The notes below the pieces were generated by a model that did no database searches, was not told the DNA's origin, and was given only the letters and a program-made list of their open reading frames with translations. This document shows, one piece after another, positions 17,074-25,885 of a DNA stretch of 64,000 nt (its first letter is position 1; each line of letters begins with the position of its first letter). Origin of the DNA: Amycolatopsis umgeniensis (lineage in GTDB: Bacteria > Actinomycetota > Actinomycetes > Mycobacteriales > Pseudonocardiaceae); the NCBI RefSeq assembly GCF_014205155.1, contig NZ_JACHMX010000001.1, forward strand, positions 62,001-126,000, given 5' to 3'. The position numbers and the translations under genes were made by a program.

Positions 17074-17735
17074 TGGCGGAACCCGCCCTCGAGGCCGTCG
17101 GGTTGCGCCGCCGGTTCCCCCATCCCAGCGGGGACGTCGAAGTCCTGCGCGGGCTCGAACTGCGGGTGGCCGCGGGCGAACTGGTCACCGTTTCCGGCCG
17201 GTCCGGTTCCGGCAAGAGCGCGCTACTGGCCCTGCTGTGCGGCTTCGACTCGCCCGATTCCGGCAGTGTCCTGCTGGACGGCGTCCCGATAGCGGGCGCG
17301 CCGGCGTGGCACACGTGCGCGGTCCTGCCACAGGCTCTCGGCCTGGCGAACGAACTGACGATCGCGGAGAACGTGGCGCTGCCGTTGCGGCTGCGGTCCG
17401 ACGTCCCCAAACCCAGCGCGAAGGACATCCACGCGCGGGTTTCGGAACTGCTGGAGGAGCTCGGGATCGGCGAACTCGGCGACCGCTATCCGCTCGAGGT
17501 CTCTTTCGGACAGCAGCAACGGGTCGCGCTCGCCAGGGCGGTCAGCGGGCGGCCTCGGGTCCTGCTCACCGACGAGCCGACAGCGCACCTCGATGCCGGG
17601 AGCACACCGCGGGTGCTGCGGCTGTTGCGACGCTGCGCGGAAGAAGGCGCCGCGGTCATCGTGGCGACGCACGACGACGACGTGCACCGGATCGCGGACC
17701 GGCGGGTACGGCTGCTGGACGGCGTTCTCTCGTGA
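17073..17735 (+). CDS. ABC transporter ATP-binding protein 2, variant signature
   Basis: A 220-residue ATPase: Walker A GRSGSGKSA at about residues 41-49, Walker B VLLTDEPTAHLDAG, switch His in VATHDDDVH. The ABC signature reads VSFGQQQRV instead of the usual LSGGQQQR, with Phe replacing the first Gly, which may make one ATP site of a heterodimer weak. The ATG at 17073 overlaps the previous stop (TGATG) and has GGGAGG just upstream. It is the last gene of the permease-ATPase-ATPase operon; the family A palindrome at 17776 is the probable terminator. Confidence 0.88.
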   Translation: MAEPALEAVGLRRRFPHPSGDVEVLRGLELRVAAGELVTVSGRSGSGKSALLALLCGFDSPDSGSVLLDGVPIAGAPAWHTCAVLPQALGLANELTIAENVALPLRLRSDVPKPSAKDIHARVSELLEELGIGELGDRYPLEVSFGQQQRVALARAVSGRPRVLLTDEPTAHLDAGSTPRVLRLLRRCAEEGAAVIVATHDDDVHRIADRRVRLLDGVLS

Positions 17736-17775
17736 GTAGGTAAGTCTGCCTTAGGTACCTACTTGGATCCGGCCC

Positions 17776-17834
17776 AAGTCCGTGAAGGCCTCCTTGAGGG
17801 ACCCTGGGTCCCTCAAGGAGGCCTTCACGGACTT
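17776..17834. repeat. Family A palindrome, longest copy (59 bp)
   Basis: 29-bp perfect arms around a single central T: the outer part (AAGTCCGTGAAGGCCTCCTT) matches other family A members, while the inner part (GAGGGACCC/GGGTCCCTC) is specific to this copy. It lies between the convergent ABC operon and tannase-like gene and probably terminates both. Confidence 0.85.
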
Positions 17835-17866
17835 ACGGATCGCCCCACGCCCACTCGCGAGGCGCG

Positions 17867-19510
17867 CTACGGAGCGACCGGACCCGCCTTGCCGTACAGA
17901 TCGTTCCCGGCCCAGTTCACGATGTCCTGCGAAGGCCGCGACGGCGGGACCGGCACGAAGTTCGCGGCGTCGTCGACGCTTCCGGTGCCGTCGTACTTCG
18001 CCTGCAGCGGGTACGGGAACACCGGTCGGGTGCGGAAGACCTTGCCGTCGGCGTCACGGCCGGTGGCGATGGTCTTGTCCGGCGCGGTACCGCGTTCGAC
18101 CCAGGAGACCAGTTCCTTCAGCGGGTCGTACTCGGTCAGCTTGTCGCCGGTGGCGCAGTGATACAGCCCGGGGACCATGAACAGCCGGGCCCAGTCCCGC
18201 GTCGCGGCGGGGCCGCCGTTGGCGCGGGTGAGGCGCTGGTAGTAGTCGACGGTGCCCGCGGCCGGGATCGCCTGATCCGCCCAGCCGTGCCAGAGCACGA
18301 GTTTGCCGCCGGAGCGCCGGAATTCCCGCAGATCCGTCGACATCGCGTTGGAGCGGATGCCTTCCGGCGTCAGCTTGTCGAATTCACGCGACGTGAAGGC
18401 GAACTTCTCGACCGACGAATGCGGTGTCCCGATCGGGTACGCCATGTACTTCAGATAGTTGTCGGCGAGTGCCTGCGCGAACGGGACGCCACCGAACTCG
18501 GGTGCCGCGATCGTCCAGCCGTACCAGGACAGTTCGGAGCCGACGGTCTGGCCGCCCGGGTACAGCTTGCGGCCGCGTTCGTCGGTGGGCGGCGCGTAGA
18601 TCTTCTTGGTGGCCTCGACCTGTGCGGGCGTGAGGCAGCCGGCGTTGTCGGTGCCGGGCGGGCAGGCGATCGTGGCCGGGTCGAACCGGCAGGTGCGCGG
18701 GTCGTCGATCGCGCCGTCGCCGAGTCCGTCGGATTTGTCGCAAGAGGACAGTGCGGCGGCGTGTAGTGCCGGGAGTTTGTCCCCGGTCAGGATGGGTTTG
18801 CCGTCGGCGCCGGTGTTCACCTTGGCGAGCCAGGTCTGGTAAACGCCGATCAGCGGGCCCCAGTAGCCGGCCGGCGCGCCGGCGACGATGCCGTCGAAGT
18901 CGTGCGGGTAGCGCTGTGCCAGCAGGAGCGCCTCGCGGCCGCCGTCGGAACAACCGCTGAAGTAGGACTTCTTCGGCGGAGCGCCGTAGAACGCCGAGAT
19001 GAGGCGCTTGGACGCCTTCGAGACGACGTGCGGCGCCCGGAAGGCGAAGTCGTCTCGGGCGGCCTGGTCGTTCTCGGCCCACTTGCCGTCGTCGAAGACG
19101 AGCGGGGTCTTGCCGACGTGGCCGTCGTCGGTGGCCGCGACCGCGACGTCACCGCCGTGCGGCAGCCCGCAGTCGGTGAACGGCGGAGGGGTGACGGCGC
19201 CGCAGAACCCGCCACAGCCGAACTGCAGATAGCGGCCCGCGTAGGTCTTGGTCGGCAGCCGGAGCTGGAACTGGACCGCCGGTTCCACGTAGCCGCGGAC
19301 GTCGCAGTTCTCCGGTTCGGTCGCCGTCGCGGGCACCACGGTGGCGGTCTTGACGTGCGTCACCGCACCGGGAACGTCATAGGTCCGCACCAGATCGGCG
19401 CAGGTGCGCACCGGGCGGAAGGTCGTTTCGCCGGCGGTGGCCGCCGGCGCCGTGAGTATCGAGCCTGCCGTGATGAGCGCTGCCACGCCGAGCATGGACA
19501 ACCGCCGCAT
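17867..19510 (-). CDS. Secreted tannase/feruloyl esterase family hydrolase
   Basis: A 547-residue exported alpha/beta hydrolase. The N-terminus is a Sec signal peptide (MRRLSMLGVAALITAGSIL, cleavage probably after the AAT-AG region). The catalytic serine lies in SGCSDGGREALL, the GCSxGG motif diagnostic of tannases and feruloyl esterases; paired cysteines including CGGFCG and CSSCD-like positions are typical of the disulfide-stabilised fold, and the C-terminal VPGLYHCATG supplies the catalytic His. Expected to hydrolyse plant phenolic esters outside the cell. The ATG at 19510 is preferred because GGGGTGGGG precedes it and the signal peptide begins there; an upstream start at 19558 adds 16 polar residues. 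It is divergent from the secreted GH92 gene, consistent with plant-biomass use. Confidence 0.88.
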   Translation of the reverse strand: MRRLSMLGVAALITAGSILTAPAATAGETTFRPVRTCADLVRTYDVPGAVTHVKTATVVPATATEPENCDVRGYVEPAVQFQLRLPTKTYAGRYLQFGCGGFCGAVTPPPFTDCGLPHGGDVAVAATDDGHVGKTPLVFDDGKWAENDQAARDDFAFRAPHVVSKASKRLISAFYGAPPKKSYFSGCSDGGREALLLAQRYPHDFDGIVAGAPAGYWGPLIGVYQTWLAKVNTGADGKPILTGDKLPALHAAALSSCDKSDGLGDGAIDDPRTCRFDPATIACPPGTDNAGCLTPAQVEATKKIYAPPTDERGRKLYPGGQTVGSELSWYGWTIAAPEFGGVPFAQALADNYLKYMAYPIGTPHSSVEKFAFTSREFDKLTPEGIRSNAMSTDLREFRRSGGKLVLWHGWADQAIPAAGTVDYYQRLTRANGGPAATRDWARLFMVPGLYHCATGDKLTEYDPLKELVSWVERGTAPDKTIATGRDADGKVFRTRPVFPYPLQAKYDGTGSVDDAANFVPVPPSRPSQDIVNWAGNDLYGKAGPVAP

Positions 19511-19653
19511 TTCCCCACCCCAGTTTCCCCGGATCGGCTTCCAGTCGTGTTCGTTCACCCTGGCGCGGCCCCCGGAGGTTGTCCACCGTGTTTCGGGAGC
19601 GCTCGCAAGGGCATCCGGGTTGTCCAGTTCGGGTCAGGTTTGTCCGGGTGCCT

Positions 19654-19667
19654 TGACATCGATGTCA
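19654..19667. promoter_or_regulatory. LacI-like palindrome in the tannase/GH92 promoter region
   Basis: TGACATC-GATGTCA, a perfect 14-bp palindrome centred on CG, typical of LacI/GalR-family operators. Its left end forms part of a good -35 (TTGACA, 19653-19658) reading towards the GH92 gene, so a bound repressor would block that promoter. It lies 86 bp before the GH92 start and 144 bp from the divergent hydrolase start. No LacI gene is in the window. Confidence 0.55.
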
Positions 19668-19752
19668 CAACCGAGTTCTTCTCTCTTGGCGCCACCGGTC
19701 CCCCGCCTGTGCGGCGCCCAGCATGCCCCCGCGAGAAAGCATTGGTGCAACG

Positions 19753-22700
19753 ATGCCCCGAAGCGTCAGACCTCTGGTCTGCAGCCTCCTGAGTGCCACG
19801 GTCGTGGCGTCTGGGCTGGTAGCCCTCCCGGCCGCCGCCGCGGCCGAAGAAGCCCCGCCGGACTTCTACTCCTCTTTCGAACAGGGTGAACCGCAGCCGA
19901 CGTGGAGCGACACCGTCGACGTCGACCCGTCCGGCAAGCCGAAGACGTTCGGCGTCGACGGCGCGAACGCCACCACCATCCCCGGTGACATCCGCGGCAA
20001 GGTCACCGAGACGTCCGCCAACAGCGAGAACACCCCGAACGAGGGGGTGTCGAACCTGGTGGACGGCTCGACCGACACCAAGTGGCTGGCCTGGACCCCG
20101 AACGGCTTCGCGCAGGTCGTGCTGTCGGAGCCGACGTCGATCACGCGGTACGCGCTCTCCTCGGCGAACGACTTCGACAACCGCGACCCGCAGGACTGGA
20201 CGCTGCAGGGTTCCGCGGACGGCCAGGCCTGGACGGATCTGGACAAGCAGACCGGCCAGAAGTTCTCGGAGCGGTTCCAGGCCAAGGAGTACCGCCTGCC
20301 CGCGGCGAGCGCCGCGTACAAGTTCTTCCGGCTGAACATCACGAAGAACAACGGCGGCGACATCATGCAGCTCTCGGAGCTGCTGCTGGCCAACGAGGAC
20401 CCGGCCCCGCCGGCGCTGCCGAACATGCGCAGCTTCGCCGACAGCGGCCCGACGGGCGGCTACACGAACAAGAACCGCGTCGGTTTCACCGGCACGCGGG
20501 CGTTCCGCTACTCCGGCAGCCACAAGGCGCAGGGGCACGGCTGGTCCTACAACAAGATCTTCGACGTCGACATCCCGGTGGCGGCGACCTCGGAGCTGTC
20601 GTACAAGGTGCAGCCCGAGTTCATCCGCGGCGACCTGAAGTACCCGAGCACGAACGTCGCGGTGGACCTGGCGTTCACCGACGGCACGTACCTGAGCCAG
20701 CTCGGCGCCGTCGACCAGTACGGTTTCGGGCTTTCGCCGCAGGGCCAGGGCGCGAGCAAGGTGCTCTACACCAACCAGTGGAACCTGGTGCGCTCGCAGA
20801 TCGGCGTGGTCGCGAAGGGCAAGACGGTCGACCGGATCCTTGTCGGCTACGACAACGCCAGCGGCCCGGGTTCGCTGCAGGGCTGGCTGGACGACATCAA
20901 GGTCTCGGCGACGCCGACTCCCCCGGCGAGCCTGCGCCCGTCCGACAACGTGCTGACCACGCGCGGTTCGCTGTCGAACGGTTCGTTCTCTCGCGGAAAC
21001 AACATGCCCGCGACCGCGGTTCCGCACGGGTTCAACTTCTGGATCCCGACGACCGACGCGGGCACGTTGAGCTGGATGTACTCCTACCACTCGCGTAACA
21101 ACGAGCAGAACCTCCCGGCGCTGCAGGCGTTCTCCGCGAGCCACGCGCCGAGTCCGTGGATGGCCGACCGGCAGACCTTCCAGTTCCTGCCCTCGGCCGC
21201 CACCGGGGTGCCGAATCCCGACCGTGAGGCGCGGAAGCTGCCGTTCAAGCATTCCAACGAGACTGCGCGGGCGCACTACTACGGCGTCGACTTCGAGAAC
21301 GGGATCAAGACGAAGGTCGCGCCGACCGATCACGCGGCGCTGTACCGGTTCGAGTTCCCCGGTGCGGATTCGAACCTGATCTTCGACAACGTCAACAACA
21401 ACGGCGGGCTCACCCTCGATCCCGCGGGCCGGGCCATCACCGGCTACAGCGACGTGAAGAGCGGGCTGTCCGCGGGTGCGTCGCGGATGTTCGTCTACGC
21501 CACCTTCGACAAGCCGGTGACGGCCGGTTCGAAGCTGTCGACCGGTTCCGGTGACCAGAAGCGGGACAACGTCCTCGGTTACCTCAAGTTCGACGCGGGC
21601 GCCGACAAGACGGTGAACATGCGGATCGCGACCTCGCTGATCAGCGTCGATCAGGCGAAGAAGAACATGGAGCAGGAGCTCGCCCCGAACGCGACGGTCG
21701 AGTCGGTGAGCGAGACAGCGGCGAAGGCCTGGGACGAGAAGCTCAAGGTCATCGAGGTCGAGGGCGCGTCGAAGGATCAGCTGATCACGCTGTACTCCAA
21801 CCTGTACCGGCTGTTCCTGTACCCGAACTCGGGCTTCGAGAACGTCGGCACCCTCGAGAAGCCGGTGAAGAAGTACGCGAGCCCGGTGTCGCCGAAGACC
21901 GGCCAGGACACCCCGACACAGACCGGGGCGAAACTGGTCGACGGCGAGTTCTACGTCAACAACGGGTTCTGGGACACCTATCGCACGGTGTGGTCGGCGT
22001 ATTCGCTGCTCAGTCCGGACACGACCGGGAAGCTGGTCGACGGTTTCGTGCAGCAGTACCGTGACGGCGGCTGGATCTCGCGCTGGTCCTCCCCCGGCTA
22101 CGCGGATCTGATGACCGGCACCAGTTCGGACGCCGCCTTCGCGGACGCGTACCTCAAGGGAGTCAAGGGTTTCGACGTCCAGTCGGCCTACGACTCCGCG
22201 ATCAAGAACGCGACGGTGACCCCGCCGAACGGCGCGGTCGGCCGGAAGGGCATCGACGAGGGCACGTTCCTCGGGTACGCGCCGAACACCGCGGACCACG
22301 GGTTCTCGTGGGCGATCGAGGGCTACGTCAACGACAACGCCATCGCGAACATGTCGAAGAAGCTCTACGACGAGGCTCCGGCGACCGACCCGCGTAAGCA
22401 GGAGTACCTGGACAACTACGGCTACTTCACCGAGCGGGCCACGCAGTACGTGAACGTGTTCGACCCGAGTGTCGGCTTCTTCCAGGGCCGTGACGCGGCG
22501 GGCAAGTTCACCCGGGCCAAGGACAAGTTCGACCCGGAGGTCTGGGGTATCGACTACACCGAGACCAACGCGTACGGCATGCGGTTCTCCGTTCCGCAGG
22601 ACGGACAGGGCCTGGCGAACCTCTTCGGCGGCAAGGCGGGGCTGGCGTCCAAATTGGACGAATTCTTCGCCACCCCGGAGACGGGCCTGAAGTACGGCAG

Positions 22701-24045
22701 TTACGGCGGGATCATCCACGAGATGACCGAGGCGCGGGACGTCCGGATGGGCATGTACGCGCATTCCAACCAGGCCGCGCACCACACGCTCTACATGTAC
22801 GACTACGCCGGTCAGCCGTCGAAGACGCAGGCGAAGGTCCGCGAGGCGCTGGCGAGGCTGTACGTCGGCAGTGAGCTCGGCCAGGGCTACGGCGGTGACG
22901 AGGACAACGGCGAGCAGTCGGCTTGGTGGCTGTTCGGCATGCTGGGATTCTACCCGTTGCAGGTCGGCAGCTCGGACTACGCGATCGGCTCGCCGCTGTT
23001 CACCAAGGCGACCGTGAACCTGCCCGGCGGCAAGAAGATCGTGGTCAACGCGCCGAAGAACAGCGCGAAGAACGTCTACGTCCAGGGCCTGAAGGTGAAC
23101 GGCAAGGCGCAGTCCTCCACGTCGCTGGCGCACGCGTCGATCGCGAACGGCGGAACGCTCGACTTCGACATGGGCCCGAACCCGTCGTCGTGGGGTACCG
23201 GCCCGGACGACGCGCCGAAGTCGATCACCAAGGGCGACGCGGTGCCGACGCCTGTGCACGACCTGACCAAGCCGGTCTCCGGCGGGGACGCGGCGTTCTT
23301 CGACAACACGTCGCGGACCGAGGCGAAGGTCAAGGCGCCGATCCAGTACCAGGTGCCCTCGACGAAGGAGGCAGGTTCGTTCTACACGCTGACTTCCGGC
23401 AAGGGCGCGGGCGACGCGAAGAGCTGGGTGCTGAAGGGTTCCTACGACGGGAAGACGTGGGCGGTCGCGGATGCGCGGACCGATCAGGCGTTCCCGTGGC
23501 GTCAGCAGACCAGGGCGTTCAAGATCGCGAACCCGGCGCACTACGCCTACTACCGGCTCGAGGTCACCGCGACCACGGGCGGGGAGGCGTCGCTTTCGGA
23601 GTTCGAGGTGCTCGGCAAGCCCGACGCGGCGTGCACCCAGACGATCACGGGTGAGCGCAAGGGCCCGCTGACCGTGCGGAACGGGGTGACCTGTGTGGAC
23701 GGTGCGACGGTGTCCGGTCCGGTGACGGTGGCGCAGGGTGCGAGCCTGATCGTGCGAGGCGGGTCGATCTCCGGACCGCTGACGGCGACGGGTGCGGCCC
23801 AGATCGTGCTGGACCGGACGAGGGTGAACGGTCCGGTGGCGATCACCGGGGCGACCGGTCCGGTGTCGATCGAACTGACCGAGATCGGCGGACCGGTGGC
23901 GTTGACGGGTAACAAGGGGCCGGTGCTGACTTCCAGCACGATCGGCGGACCTCTGGCGTGCGCGGCCAACTCCCCCGCTCCGACGGACTACGACCTGCAG
24001 AACACCGTCCGCGGCCCGTCCGCCGGGCAGTGCGCGAAGCTGTAG
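19753..24045 (+). CDS. Secreted GH92 alpha-mannosidase with discoidin-like domains and repeat tail
   Basis: A 1430-residue exported enzyme. Order: signal peptide (about 1-32), discoidin/F5-8C-like carbohydrate module (about 84-214), GH92 N-terminal beta-domain (about 400-620, FSRGNNMPATAVPHGFNFW), GH92 (alpha/alpha)6 catalytic domain (about 680-1100), second discoidin-like module (about 1180-1291), and a glycine/proline-repeat tail (about 1304-1430). Expected catalytic acid is Glu937 in TETNAYG and expected base residues are Asp1049 and Asp1051 in GDEDNG, by analogy with Bacteroides GH92 enzymes. These are inverting, calcium-dependent alpha-mannosidases acting on yeast or N-glycan mannose. 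The ATG at 19753 is chosen because the signal peptide starts there; an in-frame ATG at 19723 also exists. A LacI-type palindrome and family A terminator flank the gene. Confidence 0.93.
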   Translation: MPRSVRPLVCSLLSATVVASGLVALPAAAAAEEAPPDFYSSFEQGEPQPTWSDTVDVDPSGKPKTFGVDGANATTIPGDIRGKVTETSANSENTPNEGVSNLVDGSTDTKWLAWTPNGFAQVVLSEPTSITRYALSSANDFDNRDPQDWTLQGSADGQAWTDLDKQTGQKFSERFQAKEYRLPAASAAYKFFRLNITKNNGGDIMQLSELLLANEDPAPPALPNMRSFADSGPTGGYTNKNRVGFTGTRAFRYSGSHKAQGHGWSYNKIFDVDIPVAATSELSYKVQPEFIRGDLKYPSTNVAVDLAFTDGTYLSQLGAVDQYGFGLSPQGQGASKVLYTNQWNLVRSQIGVVAKGKTVDRILVGYDNASGPGSLQGWLDDIKVSATPTPPASLRPSDNVLTTRGSLSNGSFSRGNNMPATAVPHGFNFWIPTTDAGTLSWMYSYHSRNNEQNLPALQAFSASHAPSPWMADRQTFQFLPSAATGVPNPDREARKLPFKHSNETARAHYYGVDFENGIKTKVAPTDHAALYRFEFPGADSNLIFDNVNNNGGLTLDPAGRAITGYSDVKSGLSAGASRMFVYATFDKPVTAGSKLSTGSGDQKRDNVLGYLKFDAGADKTVNMRIATSLISVDQAKKNMEQELAPNATVESVSETAAKAWDEKLKVIEVEGASKDQLITLYSNLYRLFLYPNSGFENVGTLEKPVKKYASPVSPKTGQDTPTQTGAKLVDGEFYVNNGFWDTYRTVWSAYSLLSPDTTGKLVDGFVQQYRDGGWISRWSSPGYADLMTGTSSDAAFADAYLKGVKGFDVQSAYDSAIKNATVTPPNGAVGRKGIDEGTFLGYAPNTADHGFSWAIEGYVNDNAIANMSKKLYDEAPATDPRKQEYLDNYGYFTERATQYVNVFDPSVGFFQGRDAAGKFTRAKDKFDPEVWGIDYTETNAYGMRFSVPQDGQGLANLFGGKAGLASKLDEFFATPETGLKYGSYGGIIHEMTEARDVRMGMYAHSNQAAHHTLYMYDYAGQPSKTQAKVREALARLYVGSELGQGYGGDEDNGEQSAWWLFGMLGFYPLQVGSSDYAIGSPLFTKATVNLPGGKKIVVNAPKNSAKNVYVQGLKVNGKAQSSTSLAHASIANGGTLDFDMGPNPSSWGTGPDDAPKSITKGDAVPTPVHDLTKPVSGGDAAFFDNTSRTEAKVKAPIQYQVPSTKEAGSFYTLTSGKGAGDAKSWVLKGSYDGKTWAVADARTDQAFPWRQQTRAFKIANPAHYAYYRLEVTATTGGEASLSEFEVLGKPDAACTQTITGERKGPLTVRNGVTCVDGATVSGPVTVAQGASLIVRGGSISGPLTATGAAQIVLDRTRVNGPVAITGATGPVSIELTEIGGPVALTGNKGPVLTSSTIGGPLACAANSPAPTDYDLQNTVRGPSAGQCAKL

Positions 24046-24060
24046 TCCTCCGGTAAGTAC

Positions 24061-24095
24061 GTGAAGGCCCCCTTCGTCGCGAAGGGGGCCTTCAC
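24061..24095. repeat. Family A palindrome, terminator between GH92 and MFS genes
   Basis: GTGAAGGCCCCCTTCG, loop TCG, then the perfect 16-bp complement. It lies 15 bp after the GH92 stop and 1 bp before the stop of the convergent MFS gene, so it could terminate both. Confidence 0.8.
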
Positions 24096-24096
24096 G

Positions 24097-25512
24097 CTAT
24101 TCGGGACGACGCCCGCGCAGGATGCCGAATCCGACGAGGACCGCGGACAGCAGCGTGAGGGCGAGTCCCGCGTAGGTGGTCGCGGTCTGGAAGCCGGCCG
24201 TGTGCAGGGCCGTCGTCAACGCGCCAGGGAAGACCAGCGCCAGGATGGTCCCGCTGAGGGCGATGCCGATGCCGGTGGTGACTTCGCTGGCGGTGTCGAC
24301 GAGTGCGGCCCCGATGGTGGTGCGGTTCGCCGGCAGGCCGCGCATCACGTTGGTGCCCGCGACGACACCGACCACGCGCATACCCGCGGCGACGAGGGCG
24401 AGTGCGACGGCGATCCAGACGTAGCCGAACCCGCCGAACACGGTGTAGACGGCGAGTCCGCATACGACCGCGCCGGCGCTGAGCCAGGCGGCCTTGGTGA
24501 GGCCGACCCGGGTGACCAGGGGGCCGATGAGGGCGCCGCCGGCGATCAGGACGACGACCTGGGGCAGCATCCCGATCGCCGCTTGGGCGGGTGCCCAGCC
24601 CAAGCCGAACTGGAGGTGCAGTGTCACGAGATAGCTGAGCCCGGCGGTCGCCAGTCCGGCCGCGGCCTTGAGCGCCAGGCCGCTGGACACCAGGGGGCGG
24701 GCGATGAGTTTCAAGTCCAGCAAGGGATGGCGAGCGGTCTTCTCCCGGAGGACGAAGCAGATCCCGGCGGCGAGCGCGGCCGCTGCGGCGGCCCAGGGCA
24801 GCGCCGAGGCGGTGCCGGCTTCGACGAAGAGCGTCGGGGCGAGAAGCGTAAGGACGATCGTCGCGGTTCCCAGCGCGGCGCCCGCGACGTCGATCGGATC
24901 GCGGTGCGACTCGGCGGGATCGTCGGCGGGGATGCCGGTCCGGATGCCGACGAACGCGAGCGCGGCGACAGGCACGTTCACCATCAGCAGCGCTTGCCAC
25001 GGCGCGATGGTGAGCGCGAGCCCGCCGATGGTGGGGCCGGTGGCGAGGCCGACCAAGCCGACGGTCGAGATCAGCGTGGTCGCGCGGACGCGCAGCACAT
25101 CTTCGTCGAACAGGCGGAACGCGAGGGCGAGCGACCCCGGTGTGGTCATCGCCGCCGCGACACCCATGACGGCCCGGACGGCGATGAGCTGCCACGCGGC
25201 GGTGACGAACATCGTGGCCAGGCTCGCCACACCGAGCAGGACGAGCCCGACGAGCATGATCTTGCGCCTGCCCGCCCTGTCGGCCAGCGCGCCGAACGCC
25301 AGCATCAGCCCGCCGAACACGACGGAATAGACCCCGGTCACCCATTGCAGGGTGGTCGTCGAGGTGGAGAGTTCGCGGCCGATGGTCGGCAGCGCGACAT
25401 TGAGGATCGAGTTGTCGAGCATCTCGAACAGGAACACGGCCGAGAGCCCGGCCAGCGCGGGCCATACTTCGATCAGGGACCGGGGTTTGCGGGAGGTGGG
25501 GGAACGCAACAT
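24097..25512 (-). CDS. MFS transporter, DHA2/EmrB-QacA type
   Basis: A 471-residue 14-helix drug/proton antiporter. Diagnostic segments: FEMLDNSILNVALPTIGREL in TM1 with the D/N pair of DHA2 exporters, motif A LMLAFGALADRAGRRKIMLV, and motif C-like VMGVAAAMTTPGSLALAF. It probably exports toxic lipophilic compounds. The ATG at 25512 has AAGGAG five bases upstream; a GTG two codons earlier overlaps that ribosome-binding site. It is convergent with the GH92 gene. No dedicated TetR or MarR regulator is adjacent; the roughly 370-bp region upstream contains a family B palindrome. Confidence 0.88.
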   Translation of the reverse strand: MLRSPTSRKPRSLIEVWPALAGLSAVFLFEMLDNSILNVALPTIGRELSTSTTTLQWVTGVYSVVFGGLMLAFGALADRAGRRKIMLVGLVLLGVASLATMFVTAAWQLIAVRAVMGVAAAMTTPGSLALAFRLFDEDVLRVRATTLISTVGLVGLATGPTIGGLALTIAPWQALLMVNVPVAALAFVGIRTGIPADDPAESHRDPIDVAGAALGTATIVLTLLAPTLFVEAGTASALPWAAAAAALAAGICFVLREKTARHPLLDLKLIARPLVSSGLALKAAAGLATAGLSYLVTLHLQFGLGWAPAQAAIGMLPQVVVLIAGGALIGPLVTRVGLTKAAWLSAGAVVCGLAVYTVFGGFGYVWIAVALALVAAGMRVVGVVAGTNVMRGLPANRTTIGAALVDTASEVTTGIGIALSGTILALVFPGALTTALHTAGFQTATTYAGLALTLLSAVLVGFGILRGRRPE

Positions 25513-25885
25513 GAACACTCCTTCGAGGTGAAGGAGTGACGGTTCATTCGAACCCGTGTATGCGCGTGCTCAGAACGGAGAGCACGTTTCTACCCCGATG
25601 CCTTTGATCTTACGCCCCTCGTGAGCGGCAGCGACAGTCCAGGTGGTCTTTGTTCGTGGGTTCGGTCCGTGAAGGGAAGTTGACGATGAAGGAATTGGGA
25701 CGTCCAGTGTCCCAATTCCTTCATCGTCGCGGGGCGCTCCGGTCTCGTCCTGGTGACGCAGACGTTCCCTTCGTACCGATACAGTCACTGCGGACGTCAG
25801 CGCCGATCAGGTACGGCCATCCCGGTGAGCGGTACCCCTGGCCTCGGACCGTCCACAGTGGATCAAGCGGGATTCGTAGGGGAAG
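25513..25885. other. 373-bp intergenic region between divergent MFS and ECF41 genes
   Basis: No convincing coding frame. It holds one family B palindrome at 25682-25728 and presumably the promoters of both divergent genes. GAACACTCC near 25514 is the complement of the MFS ribosome-binding site; I could not assign a confident promoter for the sigma factor. Confidence 0.5.
25682..25728. repeat. Family B palindrome, copy 1
   Basis: Perfect 20-bp arms, GACGATGAAGGAATTGGGAC and its complement, around the 7-nt loop GTCCAGT. The inner GGGAC/GTCCC core with an A/T-rich shoulder resembles the copy at 34770. It stands alone in a divergent promoter region, so a terminator role is less obvious than for family A. 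Confidence 0.75.

Noticed and set aside
10391..17735. Part of an antibiotic biosynthetic cluster because of the BTAD regulator, IREDs and ABC exporter
   Set aside because: No PKS, NRPS, terpene or other core biosynthetic gene is present in the window.
17736..17763. GTAGGTAAG...CTTAGGTACCTAC resembling an IdeR/DmdR iron box
   Set aside because: Only about 12 of 19 consensus positions match and the element lies between convergent gene ends, where no promoter is expected.
19555..23541. Antisense frame of over 1300 codons opposite the secreted GH92 gene
   Set aside because: Composition is Arg/Val/Gly/His-rich with no family match; it is a shadow of the GC-biased real gene. The same applies to the long antisense frame opposite 27630-30713.
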